Shown: one piece after another, positions 1-6,854 of the stretch
Position numbering within the stretch: position 1 is the stretch's first letter
How the letters are laid out: each line of letters opens with the position of its first letter
From: Thermoplasmatota archaeon
GTDB taxonomy: Archaea > Thermoplasmatota > E2 > DHVEG-1
Assembly: GCA_030605515.1 (NCBI GenBank)
Contig: JAUWIE010000025.1
Span: forward strand, 1-13,265
Length of the DNA: 13,265 bases
Direction of reading: 5' to 3'
The notes under the pieces: generated by a model
Databases searched by the model: none
The model's input: the letters and a program-made list of their open reading frames with translations, nothing else
What the model was told of the DNA's origin: nothing
Translations under genes and position numbers: made by a program

Positions 1-2
1 CA

Positions 3-71
3 GATATTAATGTTTTTTCATGTCCATATTGCGGTATTGAAAAAAATATGAAACATGTCAAATTTGATTAA
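3..71 (+). CDS. C-terminal end of an unidentified protein with a CPYCG zinc-knuckle motif (partial)
   Basis: An open frame entering from the left edge encodes 22 final residues and a TAA stop. The tail reads DINVFSCPYCGIEKNMKHVK then FD. The CPYC pair is typical of one half of a zinc ribbon, so this may be the last metal-binding knuckle of a small zinc-binding protein. The start lies outside the window, so neither length nor family can be named. The other two plus frames are closed within the first 51 bases. Its stop overlaps the stop of the convergent archaeosine synthase gene by 4 bp. The short length means a chance open frame cannot be excluded. Confidence 0.5.
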   Translation, partial: DINVFSCPYCGIEKNMKHVKFD

Positions 72-1915
72 ATTCTATGTCTTATTTTTATCGCTTCGCC
101 ATGTAAAGATTCTTTCATCTCCTGTCCACTCATCATAGCAACTCCGACAGCACAAGGTTTTTTATTTTTAAAAACAACAACTTCATCACCTACTCTAATT
201 GAATCATCAGAATCCTTAACTCCTGGAGCAAAAACAGACCCTATCAGATCAAAATCATCATAAATTCTGACCCAGTATTGTTTAGAATCCGATATTTTTA
301 GTGCTCCATCTATTGTTAATGAAATTAAGCCTCTTTCTTTTGTTATCATACCAAGCTGTTTATTATTAAAAAATATTTTTTGATATGGATATTTTCCTTT
401 TACAATACAACCATCTAATAATTTTTCTGCTATTTCTCTGCCAAATTGATAAGCAGCAAGTGATAATATATTTTCTTTTTCTCTAAGTTGAGTATTAACT
501 TTCTCATATCGTTCTATTTGTTTTTTTAAAACATTTGATAACTTATCTAAAGATTCTTCAGAAGTTGGTATGTCTACGCAGGTGTTAATTGATTTTTTAA
601 AACATTTTTCTAAAAATTTACTAATCGCAAAGGGGAGATGGACAATTATTTTATCATAATTGTTACTTTGTAGATATTGATCTAATAATTCTCTTACTAT
701 CTTTTTTTCATCTTCATCCCAGATTCCTGTAACTGGAATATCATACTTGGATGCAGGATACGTTAACTCTAGTTCTCTTGGAACAATGCCTAAGGGAGAT
801 GTTATAATGACTTCATGAATAACGTTTGGATTACTTAATAAATTTATTTTCTCTTTGAAGAATTTATGGGATTTTGAAAATGAATAAGGTTTTTTCGCTG
901 AACATGGAAGAAGTAACAATATCTTAGCACTCTTTGGTTTATAATATCTATTTATAGTTCTCTCTTGAAACCTTTTTATCTCAGGTCTATACAATGCTTC
1001 CTTTGTTGTAGCTATAAGTTTGTTTTTACGAATAATTGGTGTTCTTTGTTCTAAAAAAACATAATGATTAAAATCAAGATTCCGTAGTAATGCCGTAAGA
1101 CCTGGATTCATTCTTATTCTTGTTTCAACAAGTTCCCGTAAGCATCCTATAGATATAGCATTTCTAATTTGTTTTATCTCATCTAGTAAAGCATAATAAT
1201 TATGATTTAATATTTGGTTAAAACCAAGCTCTGATGGTTTACCTTTAAACTTACTGCATGAGGGACAACTACAAGGTATTTCAGTTATATCATTGATATT
1301 GTATCTACCAGTTGGTAAAAGTAAAAGATTGTTTCTAGCGGCTATAATTGCACTTGTTGAATCAAAAAAATCAATACCAATGTAAATTAATAATGCAAAA
1401 CTCGATGGATCTCCAACAAAGGGAAGATAAATCATCTTTTGATAGCCAATTCTTTCTCTTAGCTCAGTTATAAAGTCTATAAACTTTGACTGTTGATGAA
1501 AAAGCTGAAATGCATTTGAAACAATAAATAAACTGGCAGAATTATTCTTTACTATCTCTTCAATTATTTCCTTATTAGCAGGTATGATACTACAAGATTC
1601 TTTACTTTTCTTTTTTGAATTTGAAATAGAAATTAATAATTCTTTCGGCAAATCTTTTGAAAAAATTTTAAACTCATTAACCATTAGATCATCATCAACT
1701 TTATCTGCTGAGGCTGAAAAAAAATCACTTGAGATTCTTAGTATTGGTTTCTTCCGGTCTAAATTATTGTTTGTTACAATGATATCTGCAAAATCCGGTG
1801 CTTTAAATCTTGATGTATTTACAAAAAATATATTAGGAGTAATTATCTTATAATCATCAATTATAAGTTCACCAATTCGTGAAGGGCCATCTCTTTTGTT
1901 TACGTTTAACTGCAT
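68..1915 (-). CDS. arcS: Archaeosine synthase (ArcS / TgtA2), tRNA G15 modification
   Basis: This 615-aa protein acts after tRNA-guanine transglycosylase has placed preQ0 at position 15 of tRNA, and helps convert it to archaeosine in the cytoplasm. In several euryarchaea ArcS works with the radical-SAM partner RaSEA; no partner gene is visible here. The hallmark motif PC-x3-KPY-x2-S-x2-H is present at residues 337-350 (PCSAKKPYSFSKSH). A TGT-like N-terminal half carries a CxCxxC site (Cys215, 217, 220) with His238 as a likely fourth zinc ligand. Residues about 541-613 form a PUA RNA-binding domain (PGV, then IRVGDEVVV, then AVGVA). The length fits the family. The ATG at 1915 has no clear Shine-Dalgarno site. 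The gene follows purH by 47 bp on the same strand, suggesting co-transcription. Past the stop, a T7 tract on the minus strand (40-46) may serve as terminator. Confidence 0.93.
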   Translation of the reverse strand: MQLNVNKRDGPSRIGELIIDDYKIITPNIFFVNTSRFKAPDFADIIVTNNNLDRKKPILRISSDFFSASADKVDDDLMVNEFKIFSKDLPKELLISISNSKKKSKESCSIIPANKEIIEEIVKNNSASLFIVSNAFQLFHQQSKFIDFITELRERIGYQKMIYLPFVGDPSSFALLIYIGIDFFDSTSAIIAARNNLLLLPTGRYNINDITEIPCSCPSCSKFKGKPSELGFNQILNHNYYALLDEIKQIRNAISIGCLRELVETRIRMNPGLTALLRNLDFNHYVFLEQRTPIIRKNKLIATTKEALYRPEIKRFQERTINRYYKPKSAKILLLLPCSAKKPYSFSKSHKFFKEKINLLSNPNVIHEVIITSPLGIVPRELELTYPASKYDIPVTGIWDEDEKKIVRELLDQYLQSNNYDKIIVHLPFAISKFLEKCFKKSINTCVDIPTSEESLDKLSNVLKKQIERYEKVNTQLREKENILSLAAYQFGREIAEKLLDGCIVKGKYPYQKIFFNNKQLGMITKERGLISLTIDGALKISDSKQYWVRIYDDFDLIGSVFAPGVKDSDDSIRVGDEVVVFKNKKPCAVGVAMMSGQEMKESLHGEAIKIRHRI

Positions 1916-1962
1916 TATAAGAAGATATAAGATTCTATTTAATGAACATTTAGCCTAAAAAT

Positions 1963-3516
1963 TTAGTGTCTGAAGTATCTTTGCCCTGAAAAAACCATTG
2001 CTATCTCATGTTCATCAGCAGCCTTGATAACTTCATTATCTCGTATACTTCCACCTGGCTGTATTATAGCTTTTACACCTGCTTTTGCTGCTACATCAAC
2101 CGCATCGCGGAATGGGAAAAATGCATCACTAGCCATAATTGAACCTTTGATATTTTCTTTTCCTTTGTGTGTAGCTATCCAAGTGGCATCAACTCGCGAT
2201 GTTTGCCCACCACCTATAGCTACTGTTTTTGTTCCTTTAACAAAAAGAACAGAGTTTGATTTTACGTGTCTTACACATTTTATTGAAAATTCCATTGACT
2301 CAAGATCTTCTTTTGAAGGTTTCTTTTTAGTTACACTTCTTAATTTCATCTTTTCAGGTTCTTTAACATCTCTCTCCTGAGATAGAAACCCTCCAACAAC
2401 ACTACGGAAAACCATACCTTCTCGTTTGATTTTTCCGTTTAATCCTTTCAATTCAAGTAAACGAAGATTCTCTTTTTTTCCAAATATGGATAATGCATCT
2501 TTATTGAAACCTGGAGCAATGATTACCTCAAGGAAAAGTTTGGAGAGTTCTTCAGCGACATCTTCTCCTATTTCTCTATTAAATGATACAATACCGCCAA
2601 AGGGTGAATAAACATCAGTTGCATAGGCATCCTTCCATGCTTGAAGAAGGTTACCTGAGACTGCAATACCACAAGGAGTAGCATGTTTTATTATTACACA
2701 AGTTGGTTTCTTTGTGAATTCTTTGATGCATTCAATCGCGCAGTCAGCATCTAATATATTATTAAATGAGAGTTCTTTTCCTTGGAGTTTTACTGCATTT
2801 GATATACATGGTTCATCTATTGATGGGATTGATTTGTAAAAAGCTCCTTTTTGATGTGGATTTTCACCATATCTCATATCCTGGATTTTTCGCATTGTCA
2901 AATTATTATGATCCGGTAAGATTTCCCTAGTCCATTTATTTCTCAGGTAATTTGATATAATTGAATCATACTGAGCTGTATGAGTATAGGCTTCAACTGC
3001 AAGTTTTTCTCTCAGTTTTAAATCAATATCTTTTTTTTCCTTAAGTTTTTTTAAAACATCATCATATTGTCCTGGATTAGTTACTACAAGGACGTTTTTA
3101 TAATTCTTTGCAGCTGCTCTTATTAAGGTCGGACCACCAATATCAATATTTTCAATAACTTCATTGATACTAACGTTTGATTTCTGTATGGTTTCTTCAA
3201 ATGGATAAAGGTTACAAACAACAATGTCAATCTTATCGATACTATGTTTTTTAAGTGTATTCAAATGTTCTTTTTTATCTCGTCTTGCAAGAATTCCTGC
3301 ATGTATAATTGGATGAAGAGTTTTGACTCTTCCATCAAGAATTTCTGGAAATCCAGTAACTTTAGATACTTCTTTTATTTTGATTCCTGCATCTTGCAAA
3401 ATTGAAGAAGTTCCTCCAGTTGATAAAATTTCTATATTTATTTTAGATAATTCTTTTGAAAAATTGAGTATACCATCTTTATCTGAAACGCTAATTAAGG
3501 CCCGTTTAATCTTCAT
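1963..3516 (-). CDS. purH: Bifunctional AICAR formyltransferase / IMP cyclohydrolase (PurH)
   Basis: PurH catalyses the last two steps of de novo IMP synthesis: formylation of AICAR with 10-formyl-THF, then ring closure. From the preferred start the protein is 517 aa, close to the bacterial enzyme. The N-terminal MGS-like cyclohydrolase domain begins MKIKRALISVSDKDG and shows STGGTS (32-37), DGRVKTLHP (61-69) and NLYPFE. The transformylase domain shows MRYGENPHQKGAFY (214-227), the catalytic Lys277-His278 pair in KHATPCG, a GGGQTSRVDA segment, ASDAFFPF and the usual FRH end. The frame is open 23 codons further up (ATG at 3585), but that start overlaps the upstream gene by 38 bp and adds residues unlike PurH N-termini. 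The ATG at 3516 has AAGGT seven bases ahead. Some archaea instead use separate PurP and PurO enzymes, so the fused bacterial-type form is informative about lineage. Confidence 0.96.
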   Translation of the reverse strand: MKIKRALISVSDKDGILNFSKELSKINIEILSTGGTSSILQDAGIKIKEVSKVTGFPEILDGRVKTLHPIIHAGILARRDKKEHLNTLKKHSIDKIDIVVCNLYPFEETIQKSNVSINEVIENIDIGGPTLIRAAAKNYKNVLVVTNPGQYDDVLKKLKEKKDIDLKLREKLAVEAYTHTAQYDSIISNYLRNKWTREILPDHNNLTMRKIQDMRYGENPHQKGAFYKSIPSIDEPCISNAVKLQGKELSFNNILDADCAIECIKEFTKKPTCVIIKHATPCGIAVSGNLLQAWKDAYATDVYSPFGGIVSFNREIGEDVAEELSKLFLEVIIAPGFNKDALSIFGKKENLRLLELKGLNGKIKREGMVFRSVVGGFLSQERDVKEPEKMKLRSVTKKKPSKEDLESMEFSIKCVRHVKSNSVLFVKGTKTVAIGGGQTSRVDATWIATHKGKENIKGSIMASDAFFPFRDAVDVAAKAGVKAIIQPGGSIRDNEVIKAADEHEIAMVFSGQRYFRH

Positions 3517-3523
3517 TATTTTT

Positions 3524-3528
3524 ACCTT
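3524..3528 (-). promoter_or_regulatory. Ribosome-binding site deciding the purH start
   Basis: On the minus strand AAGGT lies seven bases before ATG 3516. It matches the archaeal anti-Shine-Dalgarno core and supports the shorter PurH start over the in-frame ATG at 3585. Confidence 0.6.
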
Positions 3529-3547
3529 ATCAACATATGAGAAGGGC

Positions 3548-4324
3548 TCAAAAACATTTGGGTTTTTTCCTTGTTTTTTCTTCACTTATAGCCTGTTTTA
3601 GGCTGAGCTCACCCCTTAAAACCTTCATAGCGTTTTTCTCAGAAATAGATAATCTACCATCAGAAAGCTTTCTACTCTGTTCTTGAATTCTTTTGATATC
3701 TCCTTTTGTTGGTTCTAATGGAAGACGTCTTTGTACTTTCCCACCAGTAATTAAAGCTATCGCAGCAGCAGCTTTGCTATCTTTTTCTGCTCTCTTCTTA
3801 TGCTGTGAAGACGTAGTCTTAGTTTCATCAACAATTTCAATAGGTACTTCTAAAGGAATTAATGAATTTATTATTCTATTTCTAGTAATTATTGACCCAT
3901 GTCCGATACGTATTAATGTTTCAGTTGCAGGATACTCCTTAAGATATCTTATAATAATTGATACTACTTTTTCTGGTGTTTCAACATTTAATTTCTGCAA
4001 TAATATATCATCACCTACTATTGCAATACCTGGATATTCACCAGGATCTATACCAATGAAAACCTTTGAATATAGTTCTTTACCGATAAGTAATTGTAAC
4101 GCTAGATCAACAGCGTGATCAATAGTATCGTAGACATCAGCGGCTATTACCTTTGTAGATTTGATATCATGTAACTCACTATGAGATGTTATGATTACAC
4201 CAATCTGGCTGGGAATATGATTAATTGATGAAAGGGAGACATATGGAATCCTCCGATTTTTTAGGACCTTGAGAAGATCATGGTATAATGAAAAATCTTT
4301 TGTATATATCCCAAGTGTTTTCAT
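3548..4324 (-). CDS. RuvC/YqgF-like RNase H-fold protein of unknown function
   Basis: The reading is inferred from fold motifs. A first-strand aspartate sits in FIGIDPGEYPGIAIVGDD (Asp98, counted from the longest start at 4339). RIGHGS follows at 144-149. Then comes VDETKTTSSQ (Asp171-Glu172), which resembles the DERxTT segment of YqgF, and Asp187 precedes a helix with KAAAAIAL. These acidic positions are plausible metal ligands. About 90 N-terminal residues form a separate alpha/beta-like domain, and the C-terminal 60 residues are Lys/Arg-rich. YqgF/RuvC relatives act on rRNA ends or branched DNA, but no substrate can be assigned here. Starts at TTG 4339 and ATG 4336 are possible. ATG 4324 is preferred because it lies about 28 bp from a TATA box, as expected for a leaderless transcript; it gives 258 aa. 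The gene is first in an apparent unit with purH (31-bp gap) and arcS. Confidence 0.7.
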   Translation of the reverse strand: MKTLGIYTKDFSLYHDLLKVLKNRRIPYVSLSSINHIPSQIGVIITSHSELHDIKSTKVIAADVYDTIDHAVDLALQLLIGKELYSKVFIGIDPGEYPGIAIVGDDILLQKLNVETPEKVVSIIIRYLKEYPATETLIRIGHGSIITRNRIINSLIPLEVPIEIVDETKTTSSQHKKRAEKDSKAAAAIALITGGKVQRRLPLEPTKGDIKRIQEQSRKLSDGRLSISEKNAMKVLRGELSLKQAISEEKTRKKPKCF

Positions 4325-4348
4325 TTTATCAAACATCAAATAATAATG

Positions 4349-4355
4349 ATATATA
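4349..4355 (-). promoter_or_regulatory. TATA box for the RNase H-fold / purH / arcS unit
   Basis: The minus strand reads ATGTATATATCATT, with TATATAT centred at 4352. Archaeal transcription usually starts about 25 bp further on, near 4326, almost at ATG 4324, predicting a leaderless first gene. A weaker TTATATC centred near 4371 is an alternative that would allow the 4336 start. Confidence 0.5.
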
Positions 4356-4388
4356 CATTTGGATTAGATATAATTTGATTATTTTTTC

Positions 4389-4397
4389 AAAAAAAAA
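4389..4397 (-). terminator. Oligo-T terminator after the CCA-adding enzyme gene
   Basis: Seven bases after the stop of the CCA-adding enzyme gene the minus strand carries nine consecutive T. No strong GC hairpin precedes it, which suits archaeal intrinsic termination on a T tract. It separates the PAP2-cca unit from the next promoter. Confidence 0.55.
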
Positions 4398-4404
4398 TGA
4401 TACT

Positions 4405-5775
4405 TTATCTTTCCCAGGGATATTTTTCATCTAGATATTTAGTCCAAAAAACCCTTAGATTTTCTCTTAAAAGAGTTTTCAAATCAATAATTTTATACTT
4501 TTTTTCTTTACTAATATCAAGATGCTTTCCTAGACTAAGTTTTTCAACTTGATCCTCTAAAAATTCTCCTATCTCTCTATATTCCCGTTTTATTTCTACA
4601 TAATATCTACCATTTTTTTCATAAGATGGTTTAATCACTCTTGGATTATCTTTCCATTTTGACATGAACTCTTTTACATTTTTTTTCAATTTAATAGGAG
4701 GACCCATATGAACCATTATCTTAGATAAAACCTCTTTTTTCAATTTCACAATAATAACAATAACATCATCAATATTATCAATATGAAAAGCTATATCATA
4801 AATTGTAAAATCACACCTCTTACAAGCATTCCATATAGAGCGAACAGCTTTACGTATCTGTGGATATAGATTCTCATCTATAATATCAGGTTTTTCAATT
4901 TCAACACCTACATAGAGTTTATCTTGTTTTTTAATTTCAGATTCTATCTTTTCAAGTGTCCATGGTTTTATTTCATTTGGAAAAAAGAACGTGATATCTG
5001 GTTTTATTAAAAATTCCTTACAAGCTCTTACAAACAAGTTGAATTTAACTTCAGAGAGCGCAGAAGCAACATTTCTATCCTCATCAACTGGATCGATAAA
5101 AGTTAAAGGTGTATCAAAAGCAGGAAAATCTCTATTGGTAAGTGATATTTTTTCTCCAATTTTCCAATGTTGTGCATGATCAATTATTTTCTTAAAAGAT
5201 TTATATCTTAAAATTAGAATTTCACATAGATACCCAGAGAATCCTTCTACTTCTGCTTCAGCTCCATAGCATCCAATACCTTTTAGAAACTGTTTAAATA
5301 ATCGTACTTCTGGTTTTTGCGATTCATGTAAATATTCTTTAATATATTTTGTATGAAGCGGCGTCCTATCAACTGCAGATAACTTTTGTGATGCTCTTTC
5401 TATTTTATAACATGGAACTATCTCAACTTTATTATTTTTAAAGTATCCTCGAATATAAGGATGTTCTGCAAAACACTCTTCAGTATCTTTTAGTAGCTTT
5501 TTTCCTAATGATAATGCATTTTCCGCTATTATTTCTTTAGAAATAGTTGTTGGAAACATTAGAAACAAATCTATGTCCAAGTTATCCTTTATATAGGTAT
5601 CCTTTGCCGTTGAACCAACAAGCTCAATAGAGGCTGGTAACCTTTTTTTTTTAATCTCATTTTCAAGACTTTTTGTAAGATCTTGGATGACCTTCTCAAG
5701 TTTTCTCCTATATTTCTCAGGAGGAGTTACTTTTTCAAGGACTTTTCTTTCAATATCATCAGATGATTTTATCAT
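4405..5775 (-). CDS. cca: CCA-adding enzyme, class I archaeal tRNA nucleotidyltransferase
   Basis: This enzyme adds or repairs the CCA 3' end of tRNAs from CTP and ATP without a nucleic-acid template. The 456-aa length matches archaeal class I enzymes. The nucleotidyltransferase core has the GS motif at 54-55 (VGSTAKDTYIKDN) followed by the metal-binding pair Asp67-x-Asp69 in DIDLFLMFP, with a third carboxylate likely Glu118 in VEIVPCY. The family's central region is present as YGAEAEVEGFSGYLCEILIL (170-189). The remaining half matches the family's body and tail in length. Archaeal enzymes often have Glu-x-Asp at the first pair, so Asp67 is a conservative variant. The ATG at 5775 directly abuts the TAA of the upstream PAP2 gene and has AAGGAG six bases ahead inside that gene, so the two are probably translationally coupled. 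Confidence 0.95.
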   Translation of the reverse strand: MIKSSDDIERKVLEKVTPPEKYRRKLEKVIQDLTKSLENEIKKKRLPASIELVGSTAKDTYIKDNLDIDLFLMFPTTISKEIIAENALSLGKKLLKDTEECFAEHPYIRGYFKNNKVEIVPCYKIERASQKLSAVDRTPLHTKYIKEYLHESQKPEVRLFKQFLKGIGCYGAEAEVEGFSGYLCEILILRYKSFKKIIDHAQHWKIGEKISLTNRDFPAFDTPLTFIDPVDEDRNVASALSEVKFNLFVRACKEFLIKPDITFFFPNEIKPWTLEKIESEIKKQDKLYVGVEIEKPDIIDENLYPQIRKAVRSIWNACKRCDFTIYDIAFHIDNIDDVIVIIVKLKKEVLSKIMVHMGPPIKLKKNVKEFMSKWKDNPRVIKPSYEKNGRYYVEIKREYREIGEFLEDQVEKLSLGKHLDISKEKKYKIIDLKTLLRENLRVFWTKYLDEKYPWER

Positions 5776-6567
5776 TTATTTCTCCTTAGTGAAGTGGTTT
5801 AATATATAGATTGTACTGATGGCTAATAGAATACCACTTAATACATCCGTAATCCAATGAATGGCTAAATAGATAACCGATATAATAACAGCTACCATAC
5901 TAAAAAAAGTAAAATATGTCAATTTTTTATTACCTGTCATTTTAACAGACCATACTATTAGAATTGACATAGCTACATGTAGTGATGGTAAACAATTGTT
6001 GCTCGTTGTAGTTGAGTAGAAGAATTGTTCAACTGTTGGAATAGTTGTTTCTAAAGCTGATTTTACACCAAAAAATGTATAGACATTTGTTACTGGTATA
6101 AAAAGATAAAAGGGAAGAGCAACAAGATAGATAATCAATAGCCCATATGAAAAGATTTTTAGTGATTTCTTTTCGTTAGTAATTATGAAATATAACGGAG
6201 AGAACCATAGCGTAAATGGATAAACAGCGATATACATAAATACAAAAAAATAAACAAGCGTTGGTGTCCAATTTTGTGAAAACCAAAATACAATGTTATT
6301 TTCAATATTGTATATGTTTTCTGCAAAATCTGTACCTATCCATCCTGTTACAACTGGATCTATTAAATTTACCTCTAAAAGATGAATAATGACTACTCCG
6401 AAAATAATTAAAATAAAGATAAGTTGATTTTTGATATCTTTACAGAGCTTAATTATATCTTTTTGATAAATTTCTCTAGGAATTAAAATTTTAAAACTGA
6501 TAATGGCTAGGGATAAATGTGTAATTCCAAGTGTTATCATCCATAATTGTATTATGTTTATCACCAA
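5776..6567 (-). CDS. PAP2-superfamily (Aur1/inositolphosphotransferase-like) membrane phosphatase/transferase
   Basis: This polytopic membrane protein of up to 263 aa has about six to eight hydrophobic segments (roughly 5-27, 47-66, 93-127, 139-158, 198-215, 218-237, 242-258). Two PAP2 signature blocks are visible: CLPSLHVAM (192-200), with the His of the phosphatase motif, and AIHWITDVLSG (235-245), with catalytic His237 and Asp241. The upstream KxxxxxxRP block of classical PAP2 enzymes is not obvious. That, with the SLH arrangement, points to the PAP2_3/Aur1-like branch, which handles lipid-linked phosphate groups. The substrate is unknown; an archaeal polar-lipid or isoprenyl-phosphate role is inference. 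The start is uncertain: the longest frame opens at TTG 6567, then GTG 6564, then ATG 6540. None has a convincing ribosome-binding site at normal spacing. It appears to lead a two-gene unit with cca. Confidence 0.8.
   Translation of the reverse strand: MVINIIQLWMITLGITHLSLAIISFKILIPREIYQKDIIKLCKDIKNQLIFILIIFGVVIIHLLEVNLIDPVVTGWIGTDFAENIYNIENNIVFWFSQNWTPTLVYFFVFMYIAVYPFTLWFSPLYFIITNEKKSLKIFSYGLLIIYLVALPFYLFIPVTNVYTFFGVKSALETTIPTVEQFFYSTTTSNNCLPSLHVAMSILIVWSVKMTGNKKLTYFTFFSMVAVIISVIYLAIHWITDVLSGILLAISTIYILNHFTKEK
5782..5787 (-). promoter_or_regulatory. Ribosome-binding site of cca inside the PAP2 gene
   Basis: AAGGAG on the minus strand sits six bases before ATG 5775. It encodes the penultimate Lys-Glu of the PAP2 protein, so a ribosome terminating there covers the site. 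Confidence 0.65.
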
Positions 6568-6654
6568 TGTAATATGATTTTACAGATGATCGATATTGCA
6601 TTTAACCATTTTCACTGTTTTTTTTGATTCTTTGTAAAAAATTTTCAAATAAAG

Positions 6655-6666
6655 TTTATATATTAA
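6655..6666. promoter_or_regulatory. Near-symmetric TATA element, possibly shared by the divergent genes
   Basis: TTTATATATTAA reads as a TATA box on both strands. On the plus strand it predicts a start near 6686 and a leader of about 170 nt for the surface-protein gene. On the minus strand it predicts a start near 6635 for the PAP2 gene. Confidence 0.45.
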
Positions 6667-6701
6667 TAAAAAGAAAAAATTAAGATTGTATTCCCTCTTT
6701 G

Positions 6702-6736
6702 CCATAAAAATGGGAATTTAACCATTTCTATGGGAA
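6702..6736. repeat. Two copies of CCATNNNNATGGGAA with a 20-bp period
   Basis: Copies lie at 6702-6716 (spacer AAAA) and 6722-6736 (spacer TTCT). Each contains a 4-bp CCAT/ATGG palindrome, and the copies are offset by 20 bp, about two helical turns. This is the geometry of a tandem operator, or of two small RNA hairpins if transcribed. Confidence 0.55.
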
Positions 6737-6739
6737 GAA

Positions 6740-6771
6740 GAAAACACTTAACGGTGTTTTCAAAAAACCGT
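6740..6771 (+). promoter_or_regulatory. Two overlapping, mutually exclusive hairpins
   Basis: GAAAACAC (6740-6747) pairs perfectly with GTGTTTTC (6754-6761) across TTAACG. ACGGT (6751-6755) pairs with ACCGT (6767-6771). The stems share bases 6754-6755 and the second uses the first one's loop, so only one can form at a time. Confidence 0.4.
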
Positions 6772-6773
6772 CG

Positions 6774-6822
6774 ATGTGAGAATCATATATTGATCTTGAA
6801 TGATCTGTATTGATTCTCACAT
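6774..6822. promoter_or_regulatory. Perfect 12-bp inverted repeat around a proximal TATA-like element
   Basis: ATGTGAGAATCA (6774-6785) and TGATTCTCACAT (6811-6822) are exact reverse complements separated by 25 bp. A TATA-like ATATATT (6785-6791) lies at the inner edge of the left arm. Its expected start point, near 6814, falls in the right arm. This suits a repressor operator; in a longer transcript it would be a 12-bp stem ending 32 nt before the start codon. Confidence 0.55.
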
Positions 6823-6841
6823 TGATACCTAAATATACTGT

Positions 6842-6847
6842 AGGTGA
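6842..6847 (+). promoter_or_regulatory. Ribosome-binding site of the 1869-aa surface protein
   Basis: AGGTGA lies seven bases before ATG 6855 and supports that start. An out-of-frame ATG at 6848 is too close to be used. Confidence 0.7.
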
Positions 6848-6854
6848 ATGAAAT

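Larger units (their letters stand above)
6568..6854. other. Structured divergent intergenic region between the PAP2 and surface-protein genes
   Basis: No protein gene or recognisable RNA gene is seen in these 287 bp. The region is AT-rich on the PAP2 side and dense in short symmetric elements on the surface-protein side; the individual elements are listed separately. A 12-nt direct repeat, ATTTAACCATTT, occurs at 6600-6611 and 6716-6727, on either side of the central TATA element. Promoters for both divergent genes must lie here unless transcription enters from outside. Confidence 0.7.

Noticed and set aside
1916..1962. Separate promoter for arcS (TTATATC near 1927)
   Set aside because: The element is only about 12 bp from the start codon, too close for a TATA box. 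Read-through from purH is simpler.
2668..2690. KHATPCG in PurH, where many bacterial enzymes have KHxNPCG
   Set aside because: The catalytic Lys-His pair is intact. As I recall, the Asn position also varies in eukaryotic enzymes, so this is not evidence of lost activity.
3517..3585. N-terminal 23-codon extension of PurH
   Set aside because: The longer start overlaps the upstream gene by 38 bp and its residues are unlike PurH N-termini. ATG 3516 has its own ribosome-binding site and starts exactly where homologues do.
3590..3604. AGCCT/AGGCT hairpin near the end of the RNase H-fold gene
   Set aside because: It lies fully within coding sequence, has only 5 bp and no following T tract in the direction of transcription, so it is probably chance.
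3693..4118. Plus-strand open frame of 141 codons
   Set aside because: It lies opposite the RNase H-fold gene, has low-complexity composition, and its frame mirrors the real codons. The other antisense frames over purH, arcS and cca are the same kind of shadow.
6830..6838. AAATATACT as a TATA box for the surface-protein gene
   Set aside because: A start about 25 bp downstream would fall inside the coding sequence past ATG 6855, and the good ribosome-binding site would be left untranscribed.
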